Part shown: positions 22,548 through 30,403 of the stretch, one piece after another
Layout of the letters: every line of letters begins with the position of its first letter
Numbering within the stretch: the first letter of the stretch is position 1
Translations under genes and position numbers: made by a program
The notes under the pieces: model-generated
Databases searched by the model: none
What the model saw: the letters and a program-made list of their open reading frames with translations, nothing else
Told to the model about the DNA's origin: nothing
Assembly (NCBI RefSeq): GCF_022846655.1
Contig: NZ_AP025667.1
Span: 1,463,001 to 1,527,000, forward strand
Direction: 5' to 3'
DNA from: Streptomyces seoulensis
GTDB taxonomy: Bacteria; Actinomycetota; Actinomycetes; Streptomycetales; Streptomycetaceae
Length of the DNA stretch: 64,000 bases

Positions 22548-22619
22548 GGCGGGGTCCGGAGGCGCCGCCTGTTCCTCCTGCGCGGCGTGCGCGCAAGGCG
22601 GCGATTCCTGGACCCCGCC
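22548..22619 (-). other. Long imperfect hairpin between glnII and the upstream secreted-protein gene
   Basis: GGCGGGGTCC (22548-22557) pairs with GGACCCCGCC (22610-22619), and inside it CGCCGCCT (22563-22570) pairs with AGGCGGCG (22596-22603). The two-tier stem of 72 nt lies past the terminator at 22650-22682, on the glnII side. It could be a backup terminator or a structured leader. Confidence 0.6.
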
Positions 22620-22649
22620 CGTCGGTGCGGGTCCGGGAGGCCGGGGAGC

Positions 22650-22682
22650 GGCCCGGAGCCGACGCAGGCGTCGGTCCGGGCC
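22650..22682 (-). terminator. Terminator of the RlpA-like secreted protein gene
   Basis: GGCCCGGA (22650-22657) pairs with TCCGGGCC (22675-22682), and inside it CCGACGC (22659-22665) pairs with GCGTCGG (22668-22674), leaving one bulged base. It begins 36 nt after the stop at 22718. Confidence 0.82.
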
Positions 22683-22717
22683 GTCGTCTCACCGGTTTCC
22701 GTTCACCTCGTGGCGCC

Positions 22718-23419
22718 TCACCCCACCTTCTCGATCACGGCGCGGCGGATCAGGAACTTGCCCGGCTCCCGGACCTGCTCGAAGGCCGCGTTGTTGAGAA
22801 GGGCACAACTGCCGGACACCGAGGCGACCTTGACGGTCGTGGACTTGTTGTTGTCCAGGTTGGTGACCTTCAGCGTGGTCCCGATCGGGAACTGGTTGCT
22901 GGACGCGGCCGGGGCACCGCCCTCGCCGGAGAGCGTGACGGTGGAGCCGTTGCAGACCTGCTGGCCGGAGGCCGCGGCGCCACCGCCGTTGCCCTGCGCG
23001 GGCGGGGCGCTCTGCTGACCGCCGGCCTGCTGACCGCCACCGGCCTGCTGGCCCGCGCCCTGCTGGCCGCCGGGCGCCGCCTGGGAGTCCTGAGCCGACT
23101 CCCCAACGGTGCAGCCCGCAGCCTTCTGCTGGACCTTGATCTGCTCGATGACCGCCTCACGGTTGGCGATCCGGGCCGAGGACTGCGCGTCCGGGTTCGC
23201 CTTCTGGCCCTCGATGAACTTCTGGTTGTTGCCGAGGGCCGTGGCGAACCCCTGGCACGCGGTCGAGTCCGCCGCGGACGACAGGGTCTTGGCGTCCTGC
23301 GGGCTCTGCGCGGCGTTCGACGTGGCCGCGAGCGCGAAGGCCCCACCGCCCGCCACCGCGGCGGCGCTGACGAGCAGCGCGATCTTCTTCTTGGTGCCGA
23401 GACTTCTACTGCGCGACAT
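22718..23419 (-). CDS. Secreted protein with Q/G/A-rich linker and RlpA-like C-terminus
   Basis: 233-aa secreted protein; ATG 23419 follows GGAGG by 6 nt. Signal sequence KKKIALLVSAAAVAGGGAF with cleavage near SNAA. A helical region (~35-105) follows, then a linker of QQAGGG repeats (~112-150), then ~80 residues ending in an apparent double-psi beta-barrel pattern: FPIGTTLKVTNLDNNKS and PGKFLIRRAVIEKVG. RlpA-type barrels bind or cleave denuded glycan strands, but the catalytic Asp/His are not evident, so it may be a non-enzymatic wall binder. Architecture parallels the DUF1996 protein at 17484. Confidence 0.8.
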   Translation of the reverse strand: MSRSRSLGTKKKIALLVSAAAVAGGGAFALAATSNAAQSPQDAKTLSSAADSTACQGFATALGNNQKFIEGQKANPDAQSSARIANREAVIEQIKVQQKAAGCTVGESAQDSQAAPGGQQGAGQQAGGGQQAGGQQSAPPAQGNGGGAAASGQQVCNGSTVTLSGEGGAPAASSNQFPIGTTLKVTNLDNNKSTTVKVASVSGSCALLNNAAFEQVREPGKFLIRRAVIEKVG

Positions 23420-23514
23420 CGGCGCCTCCAGGGGTAGGGGAGCGTACGCCGCTATGTACGGGGGGCCCGGCCGTCGTGTCTCAACGGTTACACGCGTCGA
23501 GTAAGTGACCTACG

Positions 23515-23892
23515 TCATACGGCAGTTGGTCCACCCCGCCCCAGCGCGTCCCGTACCGCCTCCGCCGACCGCGCCACCAGCGCCGTCCCGTCCTCGGCGG
23601 TGATGATCGGCCGCTGGATCAGTACGGGATGCTCGACGAGCGCGGAGATCCACCTCTCCCGCGCCTCCGGGTCCCGCTCCCACTCCCTCAGTCCCAGTTC
23701 CCCGGCGACGCCCTCGCCGGTCCGGGTGATGTCCCACGGCTCCAGCCCGAGCCGCCCGAGCAGCTCCCGGATCTCGGCCGCGCTCGGCACGTCCTCCAGG
23801 TACCGGCGCACGGTGTACCCGGCTCCCTCGGCGTCCAGCGTGTCGAGCGCGCTGCGGCACTTGGAACAGGCGGGGTTGATCCAGATCTCCAT
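23515..23892 (-). CDS. ArsC/Spx-like thioredoxin-fold protein
   Basis: 125-aa cytoplasmic protein of the arsenate reductase ArsC family. The N-terminal INPACSKCRSALDTL holds the conserved cysteine of the family (NPxCSKCR), and HPVLIQRPII carries the conserved arginine after the hydrophobic loop. The signature fits either a glutaredoxin-coupled arsenate reductase or an ArsC-like protein of unknown role; no ars operon is nearby. The ATG has no clear ribosome site and may be leaderless. Confidence 0.85.
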   Translation of the reverse strand: MEIWINPACSKCRSALDTLDAEGAGYTVRRYLEDVPSAAEIRELLGRLGLEPWDITRTGEGVAGELGLREWERDPEARERWISALVEHPVLIQRPIITAEDGTALVARSAEAVRDALGRGGPTAV

Positions 23893-24105
23893 GGGGGTAC
23901 GGTACGCGCCGCTCGGGTTGTTCGAATTTCCGGCACCCCTCGCGTCACTCAGGTGACAGCACGCCAATTGCCGTTCCCAACTGGGAGTTTCATGCTTCTG
24001 CGCGCCCTCCCCGTTGTCAGTGCCCGGCGGTAGACTGAGGGCAGTGTTCGAGAGTGTTCGCCGGGGTTCCCGGGTGGGTGCTCCGCTCGCCACAGGAGGT
24101 TGTCC

Positions 24106-24411
24106 GTGCCCGCTGCCGCTCTGAGGAACAAGCCGTCGCCCACCCAGTCCACCGCCAGGCGATCCGTGCCGCTCGACTCGCCCTACACGCCCGCGGCGAA
24201 GCGCCCGCTGCCGGCCGGGCGTCCGCGTGAGTGGTACGTCTCGCACAACCGGCGCCTGAAGGCCATGCGCCTCGCCATAGCCCTGCTCGACTCGGGCGTC
24301 TACCTCCCGGCCCAGGCCCGCGACGAGGCGATCCGCGACACGGCGGACAAGCTGGGCGTCCACCCGCCGTCCGCCACCACCTGCCGCATGGTCCGCGCCC
24401 TGCTGCACTGA
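24106..24411 (+). CDS. Conserved small basic protein of unknown function
   Basis: 101-aa protein; GTG 24106 lies 6 nt after a perfect AGGAGG (a TTG two codons earlier abuts that site too closely). The proline-rich N-terminus contains LDSPYTPAAKRPLPAGRPREWY, followed by two helices (RLKAMRLAIALLDSGVYLP and EAIRDTADKLGVHPPS). The layout resembles a small HTH-like protein, but I cannot assign a function. It diverges from the ArsC-like gene. Confidence 0.78.
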   Translation: MPAAALRNKPSPTQSTARRSVPLDSPYTPAAKRPLPAGRPREWYVSHNRRLKAMRLAIALLDSGVYLPAQARDEAIRDTADKLGVHPPSATTCRMVRALLH

Positions 24412-24453
24412 GTCCCACGGCCGGGCGCCTCCCGAAGGCGCCCGGCACCGGGC

Positions 24454-25185
24454 TCACTCCGTCAGCAGCTCGGCCACCAACCTCCGTGCGTCCTCGGGGT
24501 GGTCACGGAACCACAGCCCCAACTTGTGCTCCGCGTCCGGCAGATCGAAGCGCGAGTACCGCGCCCGCGCGCACAGCGCCTCCTCGACCGCCTCTGTCAC
24601 CTGCGCCGGGATCACCGTGTCCGTGCCCGGCACCACCAGGACCGCCCGGCCGTCGAAGGCGCTCAGGGCCGGCAGGGCGGGGGAGTCGCGCCAACTGTCC
24701 GGCGTGCGGAGGATCTCCGTGAAGCGGCCCGTGCCGTCGCCGAACGGCACGTCCCATGCCGCCGCGGCGAAGACCCCCGGTGCGGCCAGGCCCACGGAGG
24801 CCACTCGGCGCCCGTAATGACGCACCAGGTCCGCCACGGTCTGGCCGCTCATGCTGAAGCCGACCAGGACGAGCGGGCCGTCCCCCGCGTGGGCGTCGAT
24901 CACCGCCACCGCCTGCTCGAAGCGGCGGCGCAGGCTCAGTTCGGGCAGCGTGCCGGTGCTCCGGCCGTGCCCGGAGAAGTCGAAGGCCAGGGCGTGGCGG
25001 TCCTGCTCGGCGAAGGCCGACAGCAGAGGCAGCAGCCGGTCCTTGCTGCCCGTGCCGGCGCCGTGCAGCAGTACGGCCGTGGCCCGTGCGGCAGGCGGGC
25101 CGGCGCGGACCGCGCTCAGCCGCTCGCCGTCGCAGTCGATGGTGAACTCATCTGGCGGACAAGGTGGTTGAGTCATGCGCGCCAT
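24454..25185 (-). CDS. Alpha/beta hydrolase
   Basis: 243-aa cytoplasmic hydrolase. LLHGAGTGSKD forms the oxyanion loop, GFSMSG the nucleophile elbow (Ser), VPGTDTVIP the acid, and DAEHKLG the histidine, giving a full Ser-Asp-His triad. No substrate can be deduced. The start may be the ATG at 25185 or the one three codons later (25176). It diverges from the small gene at 25268. Confidence 0.87.
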   Translation of the reverse strand: MARMTQPPCPPDEFTIDCDGERLSAVRAGPPAARATAVLLHGAGTGSKDRLLPLLSAFAEQDRHALAFDFSGHGRSTGTLPELSLRRRFEQAVAVIDAHAGDGPLVLVGFSMSGQTVADLVRHYGRRVASVGLAAPGVFAAAAWDVPFGDGTGRFTEILRTPDSWRDSPALPALSAFDGRAVLVVPGTDTVIPAQVTEAVEEALCARARYSRFDLPDAEHKLGLWFRDHPEDARRLVAELLTE

Positions 25186-25267
25186 TCACCCACAGTCACC
25201 GGAACCCGAAAAGAAGATGCACTCACAGTAGCGGGGGCGCTACGTTGAGATGCCAGGAGGTTCCGTC

Positions 25268-25537
25268 ATGAGCGTTCTCATCGTCGCCGCCACCCTCACC
25301 CTGGCCGTCCTCGGCATCGGCAACCACCTCTGGTGGCTCGCCGCCGTCGCGCTGCTGTGCCTGTACCTCAGGGGCGGGCGCGGCTCGCCACCACCACCCC
25401 CGCCGCCCGGCGCCCCGCCCCCGGACTCGTACCGCGCCTACCGCGACCGCCGCGACCGGCAGGCCAGGTGGGAGCGGCGCTACCGCCGCGAGCGCCCCCA
25501 CGAGGCCCGTCGGCAGCAGCGCGAGAAGAGCGGCTGA
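25268..25537 (+). CDS. Small membrane protein with proline-rich, charged tail
   Basis: 89-aa protein: two closely spaced hydrophobic stretches (SVLIVAATLTLAVLGIG and LWWLAAVALLCLYL), a run of prolines, then a very basic C-terminal tail (YRDRRDRQARWERRYRRER). ATG 25268 follows AGGAGG by 7 nt. Function unknown; the basic tail should lie on the cytoplasmic side. Confidence 0.75.
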   Translation: MSVLIVAATLTLAVLGIGNHLWWLAAVALLCLYLRGGRGSPPPPPPPGAPPPDSYRAYRDRRDRQARWERRYRRERPHEARRQQREKSG

Positions 25538-25546
25538 GGACCTCTC

Positions 25547-26143
25547 TCAGCCGGTCATCCCCGGCGCGTCCCACAGCGGGAACCACCGGGACGTGTCCTT
25601 CTCGATCCGCAGGTCACCCTCCAGCGCGGAGGCCACCTGAAGCTCCAGGGCGTTGTCCCGGCGCTGGTGGCCGGGGCGCGTGCACAGGGGGTAGAAGGTG
25701 CCGCGCTTGTAGAGGTAGACCAGGGCCAGCCGACGGTCGTCGTTCTGGTCCGCCCGCTCGAACGCCGCGAGGGAACAGAGCAGTTGGGGGCCGAAGCCAT
25801 CGGCCTCCAGCGAGCTGTTCACCGCGTGGAGGTCGTTCACCAGCTCCGGGAGCTGGTCGGGGGTGCGGTGGGAGCTGAGCCAGGAGTAGCCGTAGTCGTC
25901 CTGGGTCAGCTCCACCGGGGGGCCGCTGCGTTCCGCGTCGGCGTCCAGCAGGTCCCGCACCTCCCGGTGCGTCTGCTCGAACGCCGCCCCCTCCACCGTG
26001 GCGAAGCACACCGCACCGGCGCCGGTCGGGGTGAACCCGGCCGCCGCCTGGAGGGTGATCGCCGCCGAGGGCAGCGCGAAGAGCTGATCGAGATCGGGCG
26101 TCACCGGCTTCGTACGCCCCAGCAGGATGTCCAGCAGACCCAA
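25547..26143 (-). CDS. pspAB: PspA-associated protein PspAB
   Basis: 198-aa cytoplasmic protein beginning MGLLDILLGRTKPVTPDLDQLF, the family signature. PspAB genes occur beside HtpX or PspA genes of the actinobacterial envelope stress response; here it directly follows htpX in the same frame. The start is a TTG (26143-26141) one codon after the htpX TGA, so translation probably depends on termination of htpX. The role is inferred only from the family. Confidence 0.88.
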   Translation of the reverse strand: MGLLDILLGRTKPVTPDLDQLFALPSAAITLQAAAGFTPTGAGAVCFATVEGAAFEQTHREVRDLLDADAERSGPPVELTQDDYGYSWLSSHRTPDQLPELVNDLHAVNSSLEADGFGPQLLCSLAAFERADQNDDRRLALVYLYKRGTFYPLCTRPGHQRRDNALELQVASALEGDLRIEKDTSRWFPLWDAPGMTG

Positions 26144-26146
26144 TGA

Positions 26147-27067
26147 TCAGCCCGTCTTCTCGGGGGTCGCGGCCTCGCCCAGCTCCGCGGAGATCCGGCC
26201 CAGTTGCGTGAGCCGCTGCTCCAGGGACGGGTGCGTGGAGAAGAAGCGCTCGATGCCGGGCTCCTTGCCGGTGGCCGGGGTGAAGTAGAACGCGTTGAAC
26301 GCCTGCGCCGTACGCAGGTCCTTGGTGGGAATCCGGGCGATCTCCCCGGACACCTTGGTCAGCGCCGACGCCAGTGCCGAGGGGCGGCCGGTCAGGTGCG
26401 CGGCCGCACGGTCGGCGGCCAGCTCGCGGTAGCGGGACAGCGCCCGGATCAGCAGGAAGCTGATCGCGTACACGGCCGCCGAGACACCGATCACCGCGGC
26501 GAAGATCGCGGCGGTGTTCTGGTCGCGCCGGCCGCCGCCGAACACCTGCGAGTAGAAGGCGAACCGGACGATCAGCCCCGCGATCACACCCAGGAACGAC
26601 GCGATCGTGATCACGGCGACATCCTTGTGCGCCACGTGCGACAGCTCGTGCGCGAGCACGCCCTCCAGCTCGGCCGGCTCCAGCCGCCGCAGCAGGCCGG
26701 TGGTCACACAGACCACGGCGTGATCGGGGTTCCGGCCGGTGGCGAACGCGTTCGGCATGTCCATCTCGGACACGGCGATCACCGGTTTGGGCATGTCCGC
26801 GATCGCGCACAGCCGGTCCACCACGGCGTGCAGCTCCGGATACCGCTCCCGCTCCACGACATGCCCGCGCATGGCGAACATGGCGATCTTGTCGGAGAAC
26901 CAGAACTGCGCCACGAACATCACGGCCACCACCACGGCGACCAGCACCCACGACTTCAGCAGCACGATCAGCGCGGCGATGAACGCCACGTACAGCAGCC
27001 CGAGCAGGAACATCGTGACCGTCATCCGCACGGTCAGCCGACGATCACTGCGAAAACGGCTCCGCAT
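26147..27067 (-). CDS. htpX: Zinc metalloprotease HtpX
   Basis: 306-aa membrane protease (M48) that degrades misfolded membrane proteins. Two N-terminal membrane helices (~16-36 and ~40-56); active site HELSH at 140-144 (zinc ligands H140 and H144, catalytic E141); further helices; and ELAADRAAA supplying the third zinc ligand. Length and layout match HtpX. Co-directional with pspAB; together they form an envelope quality-control unit. Confidence 0.95.
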   Translation of the reverse strand: MRSRFRSDRRLTVRMTVTMFLLGLLYVAFIAALIVLLKSWVLVAVVVAVMFVAQFWFSDKIAMFAMRGHVVERERYPELHAVVDRLCAIADMPKPVIAVSEMDMPNAFATGRNPDHAVVCVTTGLLRRLEPAELEGVLAHELSHVAHKDVAVITIASFLGVIAGLIVRFAFYSQVFGGGRRDQNTAAIFAAVIGVSAAVYAISFLLIRALSRYRELAADRAAAHLTGRPSALASALTKVSGEIARIPTKDLRTAQAFNAFYFTPATGKEPGIERFFSTHPSLEQRLTQLGRISAELGEAATPEKTG

Positions 27068-27163
27068 CTTGCATCACCCCGCACTCGACCTCTCCCCCCG
27101 CTTCCAGTGTGCACCCGTGCCCGCCCATGACAGTGGCCGAGGGCGGCAAAGGGTTCCCCCGCT

Positions 27164-28432
27164 TCACCGGCGTTCCACCCCGGCCCGGTCGAGCAGCGCC
27201 GCGACCTCCGGGCCTCGCCACGCGCGGGGCTCCCGGCGCCGCACCTGCCGGACGGCGTGCTCGGCCCTCGCCCGCAGCCGCACGTCCGCGTCGTCGAGCA
27301 GCGGTACGGCCGCCCGGAGCCGTGCGAGGTCACCGTGCGCGTCGAGCAGCCGCCACGCCGACACCCGCTCCCAGCGGGGCCGCCCCGCGTCCAGCCGGCC
27401 CAGCAGCCACTCCTCCGGCAGCTCGCGGGCCGACGGCAGCAGGGCGAGCGTGGCCTCGCCGACCACGCCGGGCGCCGGATCGTCCAGCAGGGGCCGCAGC
27501 CGTCGTACGTCCGTCACGTCGAGCGTCCGCAGCCCGGCCAGCGCCCGCGCCCGCACGCCCGGCGCCGGATGCTCCAGCAGCGCCCACAGCAGTGGCGCGT
27601 CCGCTCGTCCCCCGCACTCCGCGAGCCCGATCGGGGCGCCGGGCGGCGGGGCCGGGTCGGCACAGCGTGCCCGGTACCAGGGCAGCGGGTCGATCCCGTG
27701 CTGCCGTACGACGTACCGCGCGCAGGCCCGCACCAGGGCCGAGCGGTCGGCCAGGAAGTCCACGGCCCGCTCCGGCACGCCGATCCGCCGCAGCGCGGTC
27801 ACCCCGGCCGACCTGGCCTGCGGATTCCGGGCGCCGAGCAGGATGTCCAGCGCCTCCGCCCGGGGGCCCTGGCTCAGCGCCGCCTGCGCGCACCGGCCCT
27901 GGACGACCGCGTCGTCGTCCTCGGCGGCGGCACGGGCCAGCTCGACGGGGGAGAGGGTGCCCTCCTCGACGGCCATGCGGTACGCGAACCGGCGTACCCT
28001 CCGGTCGCCGGACACCAGCAGCGGGGCCAGCCGCTCGCGGGGCGCGCGGCGCAGCACGTCGTCCAGCAGCCCGAGGGCGTGGTCACCCTGGTGCCGGTCG
28101 CCGACGCGCAGGATCATGGGGGCCAGGGACACGGCCGTCTCGGCGTCGAGTACCTCGGCGAGCACCTCTCGGGCCCGGTCCCGCACCGGCTCGGCCCAGT
28201 CGGCGCAGCGTACGACCACCAGCGGGAACGACGCCGGACGCCCGGCGGCCTCGCCCAGCGCCCGGTGCCGGACCCGGCCGTCGCGGTGGCAGAGGGCGCG
28301 TGCGAACCGCTCGTCGTCCAGGGGCTCGCCGGACGCGAAGGCGCTGAGGAGCGTACGGCGGTCGTCCGGTGGCGGGCAGGACCTCTCCCGGTGGTCCAGC
28401 TCCAGCCAGGCCGCCGGGTCCCCGCCGTTAAT
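27164..28432 (-). CDS. HEAT-repeat protein; N-terminus probably initiates at ATT
   Basis: About 422 aa of alpha-helical HEAT-like repeats (e.g. LARAAAEDDDAVVQGRCAQA, VRARALAGLRTLD, VRLRARAEHAVRQV), suited to protein-protein contact; function unknown. The first ATG/GTG/TTG in frame is a GTG at 28219, but coding-like sequence with repeat character (DDERFARALCHRDGRVRHR) continues upstream to 28432 with no stop. There ATT (28432-28430) overlaps the TAA of the upstream gene, a coupled-start geometry. ATT as start is inferred; a sequencing error or a CTG start are alternatives. Confidence 0.65.
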   Translation of the reverse strand: MNGGDPAAWLELDHRERSCPPPDDRRTLLSAFASGEPLDDERFARALCHRDGRVRHRALGEAAGRPASFPLVVVRCADWAEPVRDRAREVLAEVLDAETAVSLAPMILRVGDRHQGDHALGLLDDVLRRAPRERLAPLLVSGDRRVRRFAYRMAVEEGTLSPVELARAAAEDDDAVVQGRCAQAALSQGPRAEALDILLGARNPQARSAGVTALRRIGVPERAVDFLADRSALVRACARYVVRQHGIDPLPWYRARCADPAPPPGAPIGLAECGGRADAPLLWALLEHPAPGVRARALAGLRTLDVTDVRRLRPLLDDPAPGVVGEATLALLPSARELPEEWLLGRLDAGRPRWERVSAWRLLDAHGDLARLRAAVPLLDDADVRLRARAEHAVRQVRRREPRAWRGPEVAALLDRAGVERR

Positions 28433-28685
28433 AGGGCGACCGCATCTGCGCGTAGCCCAGCAGCACGATCAGCGCGGCCACGCACCCGAGCACCACGGCC
28501 GTCGACACCCACGAGCCCCTGCGGGAGCCCGTCGGTGTGGGGTCGGCCCGGAAGGGGGCCGGGTCCGGGGGGTTCTCCTTCCAGCGGGCCGCGAGCATCC
28601 GGGCCCGCGCGGACGGCTCCTTGTGCTCGGCGTCCGCGGCCCACCGGAGATCGAACTCCCGCTGCCAGTCGTCGTGTTCCGCCAT
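28428..28685 (-). CDS. Small single-pass membrane protein
   Basis: 85-aa protein: hydrophilic N-terminus (AEHDDWQREFDLRWAADAEH), proline-rich middle, C-terminal membrane helix (VSTAVVLGCVAALIVLLGYA) and a short tail. This tail-anchor-like layout places the charged part in the cytoplasm. ATG 28685 follows GAGAGAGGT. Its TAA overlaps the proposed ATT start of the HEAT-repeat gene, indicating an operon. Confidence 0.75.
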   Translation of the reverse strand: MAEHDDWQREFDLRWAADAEHKEPSARARMLAARWKENPPDPAPFRADPTPTGSRRGSWVSTAVVLGCVAALIVLLGYAQMRSPY

Positions 28686-28943
28686 CCCCGTGCTACCTCT
28701 CTCGTCCGGCACCGTCGGGAGAGGCTGATCTTCTCCCATGAGGGTAAGAAGCCCGGGCGGCGCGAAAGGTTGCACCGGTCCGGTGCGGTCCGCCTCCGGA
28801 TGCCGAGCGGGCGAAGGTCACCTAGCATCTTCAGGAGTGCCGCAGTGCGGGATGCGCTCCAGTCTTGCGTGATCCCGGCTACTTCGAGGCGGCAGCCCAC
28901 CGACCGCGCCGGACTTCCCACTCCGAGTGCGCGGCCATCCGAA

Positions 28944-28966
28944 GCGTGCGATCGCGGATCGCACGC
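28944..28966 (+). promoter_or_regulatory. Leader inverted repeat before the Gly/Tyr-rich peptide gene
   Basis: GCGTGCGATC (28944-28953) and GATCGCACGC (28957-28966) form a perfect 10-bp inverted repeat with a 3-nt loop, ending 22 nt before the ATG and next to the GGAAGGAAGG ribosome site. It could be an operator or a leader hairpin limiting translation. The rest of the 28686-28988 intergenic region shows nothing else recognisable. Confidence 0.75.
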
Positions 28967-28988
28967 GGGGTGGAAGGAAGGTACGTCC

Positions 28989-29243
28989 ATGAACGCACAC
29001 CGCGCGAAGCGCCTCATGGCGGCATCCGCCGCCGGACTTCTCCTGGCAGCAGGCGGAGCCATCGCCACCGCCGGCACCGCCTCGGCCAACACGGCCACCC
29101 AAGTGCAGACCAATCGCGGCTGCGGCTGGTGGGGCAACTGCGGCTACGGCTACGGCCCTGGCTACGGCTTCAACCACGGCTATGGCCCCGGCTACGGCTA
29201 CAACAACGGCAGCAGCGTCGTGGTGATCGTCGTTCCTGGATGA
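28989..29243 (+). CDS. Small secreted Gly/Tyr-rich protein
   Basis: 84-aa precursor with a signal peptide (KRLMAASAAGLLLAAGGAIATAG, cleavage near ASAN) and a mature part of ~50 residues. The mature part has NRGCGWWGNCGYGYG, two GY(G/N)-rich repeats, and a hydrophobic end SSVVVIVVPG. Two cysteines could form one disulfide. Such composition suggests a surface or self-assembling peptide. It is not a chaplin, as no chaplin domain is present. Function unknown. Confidence 0.75.
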   Translation: MNAHRAKRLMAASAAGLLLAAGGAIATAGTASANTATQVQTNRGCGWWGNCGYGYGPGYGFNHGYGPGYGYNNGSSVVVIVVPG

Positions 29244-29299
29244 TCACGACAGTGTGACGACAGTGGGCCGCCACCCCGCCCGGGTGGCGGCCCTCCTCG

Positions 29300-30403
29300 T
29301 CAGCCGGCGCCGCTCACCGGCAGCTCCACCGTGATGCGGAGCCCGCCCGAGGGGCGCGGGGTGAGGGTCAGGGTGCCGTCGTGGGCATGGGCGATGGTCC
29401 GGACGATCGCCAGCCCGAGTCCGGCGCCCGCGTGGTCGCTGTGGACACGCTCGGTGCCACGCCGGAACGGCTCGGTGAGGGTCGCCGCCAGCTCAGGGGT
29501 GAGGTGCTCTCCGGTGTTCTCGACGGTGAGCGCGACCGCGTCGGCGAGGACGGCCGTACCGACCCATACATGGCCCTGACCGGGCAGGTTGTGGACGATC
29601 GCGTTGTGTACGAGGTTCATCGTGAGCTGGAGCAGCAGCGCCTCGGAGCCGGTCGTGGGCGTGATCCCGCCCGAGGTCTCGATGCCGATGCCGTGCTTCT
29701 CGGCGAGCGGGAGCAGGGTCTCCGTGGCCTCCTCCGCCAGCAGGGACAGATCGACGTCCTCCCGCGCGAAGGCCCGCTGTTCGGCGCGGCTGACCAGGAG
29801 CAGTGCCTCGGTGAGATCGATCGCGCGGGCGTTGACGGCGTGGAGCCGGTCGAGGAGTTCGCCGGTGTCACGCCGCGGATCGGTGCGGGCCACGTCGAGC
29901 AGGGCCTTGGAGATCGCCAGCGGGGTGCGCAGTTCGTGCGAGGCGTTGGCCGCGAATCTCCGCTGCTCGGCGACGTGGGCGTCGAGTCGCGCCAGCATCG
30001 TGTCGAAGGCGTCGGCCAGCTCGCGGAACTCGTCCCGGCGGCCGGGCAGCCGGACGCGGTGGGAGAGGGAGCCGTTCGCGGCCCTACGCGTCGCCTCCGT
30101 CACCCGGGTCAGGGGAGCGAGCATGCGGCCCGCGAGGAACCACCCTCCCACCAGCCCGAACAGCAGCAGGAACGCCATGACCCCGGCCGCGCGCGGAGCG
30201 AAGACGCGCAGCAGGTTGGACCGGACCGGGAAGACGTCGTACGTGGTCGGCGTCCCCGAGGGCACGATGAGCGCCCGCTCGGGCACGTACCGCAGCAGGA
30301 ACAGCCACACCGCGGCGAGCAGCAGGGCCCCCGCGACCATGAGGAATCCGGCGTAGCTGAGGGTGAGCCGGAGGCGGACGCTCGGCCCGGGTGCCCTATC
30401 CAC
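29300..30403 (-). CDS. Sensor histidine kinase
   Basis: 367-aa membrane kinase. Two membrane helices (~14-38, ~74-92) enclose a short ~35-aa extracytoplasmic loop. Then come HAMP (~93-145), the H-box ASHELRTPL with H156, N-box LVHNAIVHNL, and G1/G2 motifs (VENTGEH; GLGLAIVRTI). GTG 30403 overlaps the stop of the upstream response regulator by 8 nt, so the pair is co-translated. The short sensor loop suggests sensing within or near the membrane. Signal unknown. Confidence 0.93.
   Translation of the reverse strand: MDRAPGPSVRLRLTLSYAGFLMVAGALLLAAVWLFLLRYVPERALIVPSGTPTTYDVFPVRSNLLRVFAPRAAGVMAFLLLFGLVGGWFLAGRMLAPLTRVTEATRRAANGSLSHRVRLPGRRDEFRELADAFDTMLARLDAHVAEQRRFAANASHELRTPLAISKALLDVARTDPRRDTGELLDRLHAVNARAIDLTEALLLVSRAEQRAFAREDVDLSLLAEEATETLLPLAEKHGIGIETSGGITPTTGSEALLLQLTMNLVHNAIVHNLPGQGHVWVGTAVLADAVALTVENTGEHLTPELAATLTEPFRRGTERVHSDHAGAGLGLAIVRTIAHAHDGTLTLTPRPSGGLRITVELPVSGAG

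Noticed and set aside
28989..29243. Chaplin (short hydrophobic surface protein)
   Set aside because: It lacks the chaplin domain pattern; the mature part is a Gly/Tyr repeat.
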